From positions 1 to 64,000 of the forward strand of contig NZ_JAHTKP010000023.1 in the NCBI RefSeq assembly GCF_019192735.1: 64,000 bases of DNA, given 5' to 3'. Positions 40,354 to 49,302 of this stretch are shown piece by piece; position 1 is the first letter of the stretch, and every line of letters begins with the position of its first letter. Source of the DNA: Kitasatospora aureofaciens. GTDB taxonomy: Bacteria; Actinomycetota; Actinomycetes; Streptomycetales; Streptomycetaceae. A model generated the notes under the pieces. It saw only the letters and a program-made list of their open reading frames with translations, made no database searches and was not told the origin of the DNA. Position numbers and translations under genes: made by a program.

Positions 40354-41193
40354 ATGGCCGCCGCCAAGCCCCGCGTTCTGTACGTCACCGACCTGGCCTA
40401 CCAGGCGCGCGGACGCCGCTACTGCGACGAGGACATCCAGCTCTCCTCCCGCCTGCGCGAGGACTTCGACGTCGCCCTCTGCCACCCCCTGGACGCGGCC
40501 GCGCTGATGGACGGCTTCGACGCGGTCCTCGTCCGCAACAGCGGCCCGGTGCTGAACTACCGCGCCGAGTACGAGGCCTTCCGCACCCGGGCGCTCCTGC
40601 ACGGCACCCGCGTCTACAACCAGCTGTCCGGACGGGCCGACATGGCGGGCAAGCAGTACCTGCTCGACCTGAGCGCCGCCGGATATCCGGTCATCCCCAC
40701 CGTCGACCGGGCCGAGGACCTCGCACGCCTGCCCGTCGTGCCCGAGTACGTGGTCAAGCCGAAGCTCGGCGCGGACTCGATCGGCCTGGAGATCGTCCCC
40801 CGCGAGCGGCTCGGCACGGTCGCGTACGGAGACGTCCTGGTCCAGCCGCTGATCCACTTCGCGTACGAGGTCTCGTTCTACTTCGTCGACCGCACCCTCC
40901 AGTACGCCCTCCACGCACCCCACCCCGACGAGCGCTGGCGCCTGGAGCGTTACGAACCCACCGCCGCCGACCTCGACTTCGCCACCCGGTTCGTCGACTG
41001 GAACACCGTCGAGCACGGCATCCAGCGCGTCGACGCCTGCCGCACGCCCGAGGGCGAGCTGCTGCTGGTCGAGCTGGAGGACCTCAACCCGTACCTGTCC
41101 CTGGACCTCCTCGACACGGCCACCCGCGACTCCTTCGTCGCCGCCCTCACGGCATCCCTGCACACCCTGCTGGCCACGAAGCCGGCGGCCTGA
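40354..41193 (+). CDS. Orphan ATP-grasp fold protein
   Basis: 279 aa. Central EYVVKPKLGADSIGLEIV (about residues 130-147) is the ATP-grasp Lys/Gly-loop region, and LLLVELEDLNPYLSLDLL (about 235-252) holds the E-x-N metal/phosphate motif. The N-terminal Rossmann-like part (LYVTDLAYQARGRRYCDEDIQL) resembles the pre-ATP-grasp domain. Such ligases join a carboxylate to an amine, thiol or amino acid. No substrate peptide, carrier protein or ligase partner lies next to it. ATG 40354 with AGGAG very close upstream. Confidence 0.8.
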   Translation: MAAAKPRVLYVTDLAYQARGRRYCDEDIQLSSRLREDFDVALCHPLDAAALMDGFDAVLVRNSGPVLNYRAEYEAFRTRALLHGTRVYNQLSGRADMAGKQYLLDLSAAGYPVIPTVDRAEDLARLPVVPEYVVKPKLGADSIGLEIVPRERLGTVAYGDVLVQPLIHFAYEVSFYFVDRTLQYALHAPHPDERWRLERYEPTAADLDFATRFVDWNTVEHGIQRVDACRTPEGELLLVELEDLNPYLSLDLLDTATRDSFVAALTASLHTLLATKPAA

Positions 41194-41389
41194 TGTCCCG
41201 TCCCACCGAAGGCCGGCCGTGTCTCATCGAACCTTGAGTGCTCCACTGGTAGTTGGCGGGCTCGGGTGACTCACGGACAGTAATGAGCCCATGGCGTGCG
41301 GCAGTTCGAGCGTCGACGATTATTCCGGGTCATTGACAAGTCCCGGCAAGCCATCGTTGCAGCACAGCCGGCACCGCACAACCGCCGGC

Positions 41390-42265
41390 TCAGACCGGGC
41401 GTGCCGCAGCCCTGACCCGCCGGGCGGCCTCGGTCAGGACGGCGCCCAGGGGCAGGCCGATCCTGGCCGCGGCCAGGTCGTCCCCACGGGTGGCGCCCTG
41501 GTTGACGATCGCCACCGGCGTGCCCGCGCGGGCGGCGCGGCGGACGAAGCGCAGGCCGGACATGACCGTGAGGGACGAGCCGAGAACCACAAGGGCCTGC
41601 CCGGCGTCGACCAGCTCGTAGCAGCGCCGGACCCGGGGCTCGGGGACGCTCTCGCCGAAGAAGACCACGTCGGGCTTGAGGACACCGCCGCACGCCCGGC
41701 AGGGGGCGACCCGGAAGCCGTCCACCAACTCCTGCGGCAGCTCCGCGTCCCCGTCCGGGCGGGCCGCCGCGTCGGCGTCCCGGAAGCCGCCGTTCAGCGC
41801 CTCCAACCGACTGTCCAGCTCCTCGCGGGCGCTGGTGCGCCGGCACTCCAGGCAGACCACCCGGTGGAGGCCACCGTGCAGCTCCACGGCCGTGCGCGTC
41901 CCGGCCGCGCGGTGCAGACCGTCCACGTTCTGGGTGATCACCGCCGACACGTGTCCGGACCGGCGCAGCTGTTCGACGGCGCGGTGCCCGGCGTTGGGCT
42001 CGGCCCCGGCGATCGTCCGCCAGCCGGCGTGGCTGCGCGCCCAGTACCGACGGCGGGCCGCCTCGCTGCCCGTGAACTCCTGGTACGTCATCGGCGGGCG
42101 TCGGCGCCGGCTGCCGGTGGCGCCCCGGTAGTCCAGGATGCCCGACTCCGTGGACAGCCCCGCGCCGCTGAGCACGACGACGCCCCGCCCGGCCAGCAGC
42201 CGCACCAGCGTCTCCAGGCCGGCCGCGTCGGCCGCCGTTCCGTCGAGCGTCGCGGACACACTCAT
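41390..42265 (-). CDS. Sirtuin-type NAD-dependent protein deacylase
   Basis: 291 aa, SIR2 family. NAD motif VVLSGAGLSTESGI, catalytic ITQNVDGLH and ELHGGLHRVVC (His is the base), and a zinc finger CLEC...CRAC. FFGESVP and GSSLTVMSGLRFV complete the fold. Cytosolic deacetylation or deacylation of lysines is expected. ATG 42265. The 196-bp gap after the ATP-grasp gene (41194-41389) holds no gene I can support. Confidence 0.94.
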   Translation of the reverse strand: MSVSATLDGTAADAAGLETLVRLLAGRGVVVLSGAGLSTESGILDYRGATGSRRRRPPMTYQEFTGSEAARRRYWARSHAGWRTIAGAEPNAGHRAVEQLRRSGHVSAVITQNVDGLHRAAGTRTAVELHGGLHRVVCLECRRTSAREELDSRLEALNGGFRDADAAARPDGDAELPQELVDGFRVAPCRACGGVLKPDVVFFGESVPEPRVRRCYELVDAGQALVVLGSSLTVMSGLRFVRRAARAGTPVAIVNQGATRGDDLAAARIGLPLGAVLTEAARRVRAAARPV

Positions 42266-42309
42266 GCGGTCAGCCTAGGCCCGTCGTCAAAGGCAGGGAC
42301 GCCCGGACC

Positions 42310-43389
42310 TCACGGCCGGGTGACCGCGAGGACGGCCATGTCGTCGTCCCGGGGCGCGCCGGTCCACCGCTCGACGTCCCGCACCAGAGCGTCCAGCGCC
42401 TCCTGCGGCCCGGCGAACGGGCCCAGGGGCGCCAGGCCCGCCACGGGGTCGTAGAACCGCCCGGCGGCGTCACGGGCCTCGGTCACGCCGTCGGTGACCA
42501 GGAGCAGCGTGTGCCCGGCCGGGAACGGCCACGCGTCCGGCGCCCGCCGGGCCGGGCCGAGGGCGCCCATCCCGAGCGGCAGGCCGGGGTCGGCGGCGTC
42601 CAGCCGCCGCACGCCGCCGGCGCCGTCCAGCAGGTACGGCCCGGGGTGGCCGCAGCTGAGGGCGCGCAGGGCGTCCCGCCCGGGCGTGAACTCCACCAGC
42701 AGCGCCGTGCTGAAGCCCTCCGTCCGCACTTCCTCCTCGCGGTGCGCGCTCTCGCGGGCCAGTGCCTGCTCCAGGGTGTCGGCGAGCGCGACGAGGTCCG
42801 CCGTGCGCGAGGCGTTCTCCCGGAACGCCCCGAGCAGCACCGACACCGTCTCCACGGCCGGTAGGCCCTTGCCCCGCACGTCCGCCATCAGCACCCGCAC
42901 GCCGTACGGGGTCTCCTGCACGGCGTACGCGTCGCCGCCGATCAGGGCCTCCGTCTGGGCGGCCCGGTAGCAGGCGGCCACCGACAGCTCTCCGGCCCGG
43001 GGCGGCGGCGCAGGCAGGACGGCCCGCTGGGCGGCCTCCGCCACGCTGCGCATGGTGGCCAGCCGACGGCTGTGGCGGGCGACGACCCGGTTGACCCAGA
43101 CGCCGAGCAGCGCGGCGAACACCGTGTTCACCAGCTCCAGGTAGCCGCCCTTGGTGCCGGCCGTGCCGTCGTAGACGGACAGCGCGAGGATGCCCGTGAC
43201 GTTGGCGGTGCCGACCGCGAGGGTGTCCCGGAGCGGCAGCAGCGCACCCGCCAGCACGGCGGCGGCCGCCACCATCGGATCGCCCCAGTAGTCGGCCGCC
43301 TCGAGGCCGTTCCAGAGCATCCCGCCGGCGACCAGCAGCCACGGCGCGACCCTCAGGTAGCGCGGCCACTGGGCGGACCTCGGTGCCAT
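42310..43389 (-). CDS. Membrane-anchored PP2C/SpoIIE-type serine phosphatase
   Basis: 359 aa. N-terminal membrane part with about four segments (residues 10-100), then a PP2C_2/SpoIIE domain from about 140: GGDAYAVQETPYGVRVLMADVRGKG (acidic metal ligands), SCGHPGPYLLDG, LLLVTDGVTEARD and the final DDDMAVLAV. Regulators of this class dephosphorylate anti-anti-sigma factors; no anti-sigma pair is adjacent. ATG 43389; longer starts upstream encode low-complexity Arg-rich sequence and are unlikely. Confidence 0.9.
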   Translation of the reverse strand: MAPRSAQWPRYLRVAPWLLVAGGMLWNGLEAADYWGDPMVAAAAVLAGALLPLRDTLAVGTANVTGILALSVYDGTAGTKGGYLELVNTVFAALLGVWVNRVVARHSRRLATMRSVAEAAQRAVLPAPPPRAGELSVAACYRAAQTEALIGGDAYAVQETPYGVRVLMADVRGKGLPAVETVSVLLGAFRENASRTADLVALADTLEQALARESAHREEEVRTEGFSTALLVEFTPGRDALRALSCGHPGPYLLDGAGGVRRLDAADPGLPLGMGALGPARRAPDAWPFPAGHTLLLVTDGVTEARDAAGRFYDPVAGLAPLGPFAGPQEALDALVRDVERWTGAPRDDDMAVLAVTRP

Positions 43390-43473
43390 CGGCGCCACTC
43401 GCCTTCCTGCTCTGCGTCCAGGTCTGCTTCCTGCTCGGCGTCCTGCTCTGCTCGCGAAGGCGGTCATTTCCGA

Positions 43474-43534
43474 TCCTAGAAGCTCCGGGGTCCCGGAAGC
43501 TCAGGGGCTGGGTCCTGGAAGCTCAGGGACTGGT
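43474..43534. repeat. Three imperfect tandem repeats (17-22 bp)
   Basis: TCCTAGAAGCTCCGGGG, then two longer copies beginning TCCCGGAAGCTCAGGGG and TCCTGGAAGCTCAGGGA. Located between the divergent phosphatase and FtsX-type genes, so they could be regulatory or simple slippage. Confidence 0.75.
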
Positions 43535-43611
43535 CAGGGGTGCCCCGGATGCACTTCACGATCATGGAAACGAGAAGATGATCACATGAGAAGAGCATCG
43601 GGGGATGTCGC

Positions 43612-46098
43612 ATGCTGAGGATTGCCCGCTCCACGCTGCGGGTGCGGTGGAGCTCGTTCGTCGGGAGCTTCGTCGCACTGGCCCTCGGGGTCGCGCTGAT
43701 GGCGACGGCCGCGCTGGTGATCGCCGCCACCGGGGCACTGGAGACCGCGCAGTACCGGTACGCCGCCGCGCCCGCCGTGATCGTGCCGGACGCCCGGTTC
43801 GGCTTCACCGACGGCGACGGGCAGCCGCAGCGCGAGCCGGTCGCCCGGCAGCCCGGGCTGTCGCCGGCGCTGGTCGCGGCGGTCGCCCGCACCGGGCGGG
43901 TCACCGCCGACCGCAGCTTCGCCGCCCAGGTGCTCGGCGGACCCCGGGGGCAGGTCGGGCACGGCTGGTCGGCGGCCGCGTTCGGCGGCTACCGGCTGAC
44001 GGCCGGGCGGGCCCCGGCGGCGGACGGCGAGGTGGTGCTCGGCAGCGGCGACCCGGGCCTGGTCGGACGCTCCGTCAGGCTGCTCACCGACGCGGGCCCG
44101 CTGGACGCCACCGTCACCGGCGTCACCGCGGCCGTCCCGTTCGAGCACGCCGTGTTCCTCACCGACGCGCAGGCCGAACGCCTCTCCCCCGCCGTCAACG
44201 CGCTCGTGGCGTACGGCGCCCCGGACGACGTGCGGCGGGCCGCCGAAGGCAGCGACGTCAAGGTGCTCACCGGCGTCGACCGCGAGTCCGCCGACCCCGG
44301 CCGGATCGCCGCGCTCGGGCAGCTGGAGTCCGTGTCCACGCCGCTCGGCCTGGCGGCCGGCGTCGCCGCGTTCGTCTCCGTCTTCGTCGTGGCCGGCACC
44401 TTCGCGCTCTCCATCGCGCAGCGTCGCCGCGAGCTGGCCATGCTGCGGCTGGTCGGCGCCTCGCGGGGGCAGCTGCGCAACCTGGTGCTCACCGAGGCGC
44501 TGCTGGTGGGCCTGGCGGCCTCCGCCGTCGGGTGCGCGCTCGGGCTGGTCGCGGCGCCCGCGGTCGGCCGTTGGCTGGTGGACCGGGGCCTGGCGCCCGC
44601 CGGGTTCGTGGTCGCGCCGTCCGGGTGGGCGCTGCTGGTCGCGGCGCTCGTCGGACTGCTGACGGCGGTCGGCGGCGTGCTGGTCTGCTCGGTGCGGGCG
44701 GCGATGGTCGGCCCGATGGACGCGCTGCGCGAGGCCGCCGCCCCCTCGGGCTCGCGCGTCGCGACGGTGCTGAGGTGGTCGCTGGGCGGCGCGGGGCTGC
44801 TCGGCGGCGTCGCGGTGATGGCCGCGATCGCCGGCTACGCGCCCGAGTACGCCGGGAACGCGGGCGGTTCGGCCGCGCTGGCCCTGTGGACCGGCGGCGT
44901 GTTCGTCATTCTCGCCGGGGTGCTGGCCGGTCCGGCGATCCGGCTGCTCAGCGGCCCTGCCGCATGGGTGCTCGCCCGCCGCCGGCCGGGGATGGTGTGG
45001 CAGACCGCCCGGCGCGGCGCGCTCGGCGCCCGGCAGCGGACGGCCGCCACCGTCACGCCCGCCGTGATCGTCGTCGCGCTCACCGGCTGCCTGCTCGGCT
45101 CCGTCGACACCATCGGCGCCGCCCGCGTCGCCGCCGCCCGGCACCAGCTCGCCGCCACCGACTTCGTCGTCACCCCCGCCGGGACGACCGGCCTCAACCG
45201 GGCCGCCGTCGACCGCATCCGGGCCGTCCCCGGCACCACCGTGCTCACCGAGACCCCGAGCACCCTCGTCGCCGTCCAGGACCGCGCCGTGGCCCTCGGC
45301 CTCACCGTGATGGCCGCCGACCCGGCGCAGCTGCGCGCCGTCGGCCGCCTGCCGCTGATCTCCGGCTCCCTGGACGACCTCGGGCCCGACTCGGCGGTGC
45401 TCAGCCAGGAGTGGCCCGGCTCGCCGAAGACCGGGCAGAGCGTCCAGGTCCGGCTCGCCGACGGGACGCCCCGCACGCTGCGGGTCGCGGCGGTCCTCGC
45501 CTCGGCCGAGGACACCGTGCAGGGCTACGTCTCGTCCGCCCTGCTCGACGGATCCGCTCCGGCATCGGTGGCCTACGTCCAACTCGCCCCCGGCGCCGAC
45601 CGGTCCGCCGTCTCCACCGCCCTCGCGACGGCCGTCGACGGGTTCGGCGCCCGCGTCGACACGCCCGCCCACGTGGCCGCGGGCACCCAGGACGCCAACG
45701 AGCAGCAGGCAGCCGCCGGGCTGCTGCTGATCCTCGGATGCTCCCTCCTCTACGCCGCCATCGCCCTGGCCAACACCCTCGCCATGACCACCGCCGACCG
45801 CCGCCGCGAACTGCTCCTCCTCCGCCTGGCCGGAGCGTCCCGGTCCCAGGTGCTCCGCATGGTCGCGACGGAGGCCCTGCTCTGCGTCGCCGGCGGCGTC
45901 CTGCTCGGCGCCATCGCATCCGCGCTCAGCGCGGCAGGCGCATGGGCGGCACTGCGCCGCCTCGTCGGCCCGCTGCCGGTCGCCGTCCCGTGGACCGTGA
46001 TCGGCACGCTGGGCGGAGTCTGCGCCCTCGTCGCCCTGGCAGCGGCCCTGATCCCGGCCGCCCTCATCCTCCGCCCACGCACGCTGGCGATGCAGTGA
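43612..46098 (+). CDS. FtsX-domain ABC-type permease
   Basis: 828 aa. N-terminal membrane helix (residues about 15-40), a large extracytoplasmic domain, an FtsX block (about 240-360, SVFVVAGTFALSIAQRRRELAMLRLVGASRGQLRNL), a mid membrane region, second extracytoplasmic domain and a second FtsX block at the C terminus (LANTLAMTTADRRRELLLLRLAGASRSQVLRM). This is the MacB-like/lipoprotein-export permease layout. The usual ATPase gene is not adjacent on either side, so it must use one in trans. ATG 43612 with GGGGGA upstream. Confidence 0.9.
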   Translation: MLRIARSTLRVRWSSFVGSFVALALGVALMATAALVIAATGALETAQYRYAAAPAVIVPDARFGFTDGDGQPQREPVARQPGLSPALVAAVARTGRVTADRSFAAQVLGGPRGQVGHGWSAAAFGGYRLTAGRAPAADGEVVLGSGDPGLVGRSVRLLTDAGPLDATVTGVTAAVPFEHAVFLTDAQAERLSPAVNALVAYGAPDDVRRAAEGSDVKVLTGVDRESADPGRIAALGQLESVSTPLGLAAGVAAFVSVFVVAGTFALSIAQRRRELAMLRLVGASRGQLRNLVLTEALLVGLAASAVGCALGLVAAPAVGRWLVDRGLAPAGFVVAPSGWALLVAALVGLLTAVGGVLVCSVRAAMVGPMDALREAAAPSGSRVATVLRWSLGGAGLLGGVAVMAAIAGYAPEYAGNAGGSAALALWTGGVFVILAGVLAGPAIRLLSGPAAWVLARRRPGMVWQTARRGALGARQRTAATVTPAVIVVALTGCLLGSVDTIGAARVAAARHQLAATDFVVTPAGTTGLNRAAVDRIRAVPGTTVLTETPSTLVAVQDRAVALGLTVMAADPAQLRAVGRLPLISGSLDDLGPDSAVLSQEWPGSPKTGQSVQVRLADGTPRTLRVAAVLASAEDTVQGYVSSALLDGSAPASVAYVQLAPGADRSAVSTALATAVDGFGARVDTPAHVAAGTQDANEQQAAAGLLLILGCSLLYAAIALANTLAMTTADRRRELLLLRLAGASRSQVLRMVATEALLCVAGGVLLGAIASALSAAGAWAALRRLVGPLPVAVPWTVIGTLGGVCALVALAAALIPAALILRPRTLAMQ

Positions 46099-46143
46099 CG
46101 TTACGAAACCTGAGCGGTCCGGTCGGGGTGACGGACTAACGCT

Positions 46144-46178
46144 CCCGGGCCCTCGCGCGGGGCGCGCGAGGGCCCGGG
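46144..46178. terminator. Very strong GC hairpin after the permease gene
   Basis: Perfect 15-bp stem CCCGGGCCCTCGCGC (46144-46158) with complement (46164-46178), loop 5 nt. It lies between convergent genes. Confidence 0.9.
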
Positions 46179-46313
46179 GAACGACGGGGGCTCAGCGGTC
46201 GGCCTGGAAGCCGTTGATCACGCTGAGGGGGCCGAAGCTGCGGCCGATCAGGCGTGCGGTGGGCCGTTCAGGTGAGCCGCTGCGGTCGGAGGCGGGCGGT
46301 CACAGGCAAACGG

Positions 46314-47039
46314 TCAGAGGCGGGCCGCCGCCCGGCCGGCGGCGGCCTGCATGCGGCCCCAGGGCACGGTGTCGGCGGTCTCGGCGCCGACGTAGAGCAC
46401 GGAGACGGTGGTGCCGCGCTGCTGCACCGTGAACTCGCTCTCGGTGCGGGCGGTCGCGGGCAGGCCCTTGTTGCGGTCCGGGCCCGGGGTGGCGCTGGTG
46501 ATGGACCACTGGCCGGGCCCGTGGGCGGTGACGGTGGCGCCGGGCAGGGAGCCGTCCCGTGCGCAGTCGCGGATCCAGCCGTCGATCGTGGCGGCGGCTG
46601 CGGGGGCGGCACCGTCGGGGAAGTCGGCGACCAGGTGCGCGGCGTAGTAGAAGTCGTACTTTCCGCCGGGCCGGGTGGCCTGACGGTAGGTGCGGTACGC
46701 CTGGGCGCGGGCTCCGAGGCGGTCGAGGGCCCCGCGCAGGCAGGGGATGTCCGAGGACTGGCTGTGGTCGGCGTAGCCGGCCGTCTCCTGCCAGACGTCG
46801 GTGCCGTCGACCAGTAACGGGAGCTCCCCGGCGGCCAGCAGCCGGGGGTCCCGGAGCCAGCTGACGCGGCCCGCGGTCGGGAGGGGTGTGGCGGGCGCGT
46901 CGGAGGGCCGCGAGGCAGTCAGCGACCACAGCCGAGTACCGGACGGGTGGCGGCCGGTCGGCGCGGAGCCGGCCAGGACGGCGAACGCGGCGGCGCTGCC
47001 GATCAACGCGAGGACGGTGCGGGGTATCCGGTTGGTCAC
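46314..47039 (-). CDS. Secreted or membrane-anchored protein of unknown function
   Basis: 241 aa. N-terminal signal (TNRIPRTVLALIGSAAAFAVLA) without a lipobox Cys. Two Cys (IPCLRGAL, RDCARDG) could form a disulphide. Segments such as RDPRLLAAGELPLLVDGTDVWQ and VSVLYVGAETADTVPWGRM resemble sensor-like PknH/lipoprotein domains of actinobacteria, but I cannot name the family. GTG 47039 with GAGAAGG 3 nt upstream. Confidence 0.75.
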   Translation of the reverse strand: MTNRIPRTVLALIGSAAAFAVLAGSAPTGRHPSGTRLWSLTASRPSDAPATPLPTAGRVSWLRDPRLLAAGELPLLVDGTDVWQETAGYADHSQSSDIPCLRGALDRLGARAQAYRTYRQATRPGGKYDFYYAAHLVADFPDGAAPAAAATIDGWIRDCARDGSLPGATVTAHGPGQWSITSATPGPDRNKGLPATARTESEFTVQQRGTTVSVLYVGAETADTVPWGRMQAAAGRAAARL

Positions 47040-47097
47040 GAGCCTTCTCTCTGTCGCCCGCCCCGGGGTCGGGGCCGGCCTCAAGCCTGCCGTACGG

Positions 47098-47118
47098 GTG
47101 TTGATGCCCGATCAACAC
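47098..47118. promoter_or_regulatory. Perfect inverted repeat in divergent promoter region
   Basis: GTGTTGAT (47098-47105), GCCCG, ATCAACAC (47111-47118). Sits between the divergent secreted-protein gene (46314-47039) and the DUF3152 gene. It has the form of a LacI/GntR-type operator, but no such regulator is adjacent. Confidence 0.5.
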
Positions 47119-47228
47119 GTTCGACGAGTGCCTCGGGCAGCCCGAATCGGCTGAACCTCCGCCCCCTCCCGGCGCGTTCCTCCTTATACCACCGCTTGTC
47201 CGTCCGCCCCTCTCCAGGAAGCCGCCGC

Positions 47229-47300
47229 ATGTCCACCAGCGCCGCTGCCCCCACACCCATACGCCCCTCCGGCCGCCTCGGCACGAGGGCCGGCCGGTGA
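47229..47300 (+). CDS. Possible 23-aa upstream ORF coupled to the DUF3152 gene
   Basis: ATG 47229 (AGGAAG upstream) encodes 23 residues, Pro/Ala/Arg-rich, ending in a TGA that overlaps the next GTG start (GTGA). This is the arrangement of translational coupling. It has no recognisable product and may only serve to deliver ribosomes. Confidence 0.4.
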   Translation: MSTSAAAPTPIRPSGRLGTRAGR

Positions 47301-47992
47301 GGGTGTTCGCCGGATCCCGCCAGAAGGCCTGGTACGGCGCGCTCGCCCTGGTGGTGGTCGCCGCGCTGGCCGCCGGCCTGCTGTGGTGGCACCCGTGGGA
47401 CCGGGACGGGCAGAAGGCGATGGCGTTCACGACCGCCCCGGGCGGCTCCGCCCGTTTCGGCACCGGCGAGCACCTGTACCGCTACAAGGTGCGCGTGGAG
47501 AACGGGCTCCAGGAGACACCCGAGCAGTTCGCCGCCGAGGTGGACGCCGTCCTCGGCAACGTCCAGCGCGGCTGGGCCGCCGGCAACGACGTCTCCTTCC
47601 AGCGCATGGCCGCCGACCCGGTGGACTTCACCGTGTACCTCGCCACGCCCGGGTCCACCGACCGGATCTGCGGCCAGTACGGACTGGACACCGACGGCTG
47701 GGTGAACTGCGGGGTGAGCCACCAGGTGGTCATCAACGTCAAGCGCTGGGTCGAGCTGTCGGAGTACTACGCGGGCAAGCCGGACCTCTACCACGCGCTC
47801 GCCGTCAACCACGAGGTCGGCCACGTCCTCGGCCACGGCCACGTCGAGTGCCCGGGGCCGGGCGCGCCGGCACCGGTGATGATGCAGCAGATCAAGGGCC
47901 TGCACGGCTGCGTGCAGAACGGGTGGCCCTACTCCGAGACCGGCGCGCTGCTCACCGGCCCGCCCGTCCAGGCCACCACGCCCGCCCCCTGA
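47297..47992 (+). CDS. DUF3152 zinc-metalloprotease-like exported protein
   Basis: 231 aa. One N-terminal membrane segment (WYGALALVVVAALAAGLLWW), then the DUF3152 domain. AVNHEVGHVLGHGHVECPG contains the HExGHxxGHxH zinc motif of archaemetzincin/snapalysin-type proteases and PAPVMMQQ mimics a Met-turn. Four Cys near the motif suggest disulphides outside the membrane. The family is conserved in actinobacteria; no substrate is known. GTG 47297 overlaps the small upstream frame. Confidence 0.88.
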   Translation: MRVFAGSRQKAWYGALALVVVAALAAGLLWWHPWDRDGQKAMAFTTAPGGSARFGTGEHLYRYKVRVENGLQETPEQFAAEVDAVLGNVQRGWAAGNDVSFQRMAADPVDFTVYLATPGSTDRICGQYGLDTDGWVNCGVSHQVVINVKRWVELSEYYAGKPDLYHALAVNHEVGHVLGHGHVECPGPGAPAPVMMQQIKGLHGCVQNGWPYSETGALLTGPPVQATTPAP

Positions 47993-47994
47993 CG

Positions 47995-48037
47995 GCGGCC
48001 CCGGTGCCCCCCTCTCCCCTGTGGGCACCGGGGCCGC
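47995..48037. terminator. Terminator between convergent DUF3152 and AKR genes
   Basis: Perfect 15-bp stem GCGGCCCCGGTGCCC (47995-48009) and complement (48023-48037), loop 13 nt. Confidence 0.85.
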
Positions 48038-48081
48038 TTGCTTTTCGGCGCGCCCTATGCGGGCGGCTCAAAGCGCCCGAC

Positions 48082-49128
48082 TCAGCCCAGCGCGCCCGTG
48101 CGGGCGTCATGCCACAGGTCGACGCTGTCGGTGTCGGCGGTGAGCTCGTCGATCGCGGCCAGCTCCTCCTTGGCGAAGTCGAGGTTCTCCAGGGCGGCCA
48201 CGTTCTGCTCCAGCTGCTCGGTGCGGGAGGCGCCGACCACCAGCGAGGTGACCCGGTCGTCGCGCAGCGCCCAGGCCAGTGCCATCTGGGCCAGGGTCTG
48301 CCCGCGGCGGCCGGCGATGTCGTTGAGGGCGCGCAGCCTCCGCAGCATCTCTGCCGAGAGCCAGTCTGTGTCGAACGACTTGCCCTGTGCCGCGCGCGAG
48401 TCCGCCGGCACCCCGTCGAGATAGCGGCTCGTCAGCAGACCCTGGGCGAGCGCGGTGAAGCCGATGACGCCGAAACCCTCCTCGTCGGCGGTGTCGAGCA
48501 GGCCCTCGGTCTCGATCCAGCGGTTGAGCATCGAGTACGAGGGCTGGTGGATCACCAGCGGGGTGCCCAGGTCGCGCAGGACGGCCGCCGCCTGGCGGGT
48601 GCGGTCGCTGTCGTACGAGGAGATGCCCGCGTACAGTGCCTTGCCCTGGCGGACCGCCGTGTCCAGCGCGCCCATGGTCTCTTCGAGCGGGGTGCTCGCG
48701 TCGAGCCGGTGGGAGTAGAAGATGTCGACGTAGTCGAGGCCCATGCGCCGGAGCGACTGGTCGAGCGAGGCCAGCACGTACTTGCGCGAGCCGCCGCCCT
48801 GCCCGTACGGCCCCGGCCACATGTCCCAGCCCGCCTTGGTGGAGATCACCAGCTCGTCCCGGTACGGCCCGAGGTCCTGCCGCATCAGGCGCCCGAAGTT
48901 GATCTCCGCGGAGCCGTAGGGCGGGCCGTAGTTGTTCGCCAGGTCGTGGTGGGTGATGCCGAGGTCGAACGCCCGCAGGGCGATCTCCCGCTGGGTCTCG
49001 AACGGCTTGTCGTCCCCGAAGTTGTGCCAGTAGCCCAGGGACAGGACCGGAAGGTCGAGACCCGAACGCCCGGCGCGACGGTACTGCATCGTTCCGCTGT
49101 AGCGCTGGGGGTCCGCGCGATGGTTCAT
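48082..49128 (-). CDS. Aldo/keto reductase, YghZ/Kv-beta-like (AKR14) subfamily
   Basis: 348 aa, full TIM barrel. Catalytic tetrad visible: Asp in HHDLANNYGPPYGSAE with Tyr, Lys in ISTKAGWDMWPGPYG, His in FYSHRLD. C-terminal VVGASRTEQLEQNVAAL binds the NADPH 2'-phosphate. The motif GPPYGSAEINFGRLM and GYWHNFGDDKPFE are typical of L-glyceraldehyde 3-phosphate/methylglyoxal-type reductases. ATG 49128. Monocistronic. Confidence 0.93.
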   Translation of the reverse strand: MNHRADPQRYSGTMQYRRAGRSGLDLPVLSLGYWHNFGDDKPFETQREIALRAFDLGITHHDLANNYGPPYGSAEINFGRLMRQDLGPYRDELVISTKAGWDMWPGPYGQGGGSRKYVLASLDQSLRRMGLDYVDIFYSHRLDASTPLEETMGALDTAVRQGKALYAGISSYDSDRTRQAAAVLRDLGTPLVIHQPSYSMLNRWIETEGLLDTADEEGFGVIGFTALAQGLLTSRYLDGVPADSRAAQGKSFDTDWLSAEMLRRLRALNDIAGRRGQTLAQMALAWALRDDRVTSLVVGASRTEQLEQNVAALENLDFAKEELAAIDELTADTDSVDLWHDARTGALG

Positions 49129-49302
49129 GGCTCTCCGCCTGACAGGTCCGTACATCCCGGGACTCCCCCCTGTCCCAGCCTGCGCCCGGGGCACAGGGAA
49201 GTCCAACGCAGTGCTTCGGTCACTCTCGGCGACCGGGCCGCTGCGCTCCGAGCCTCACCGACCTATCGCCCACGTGCTGGACCTGTCGACGGCTGCCCGC
49301 GC

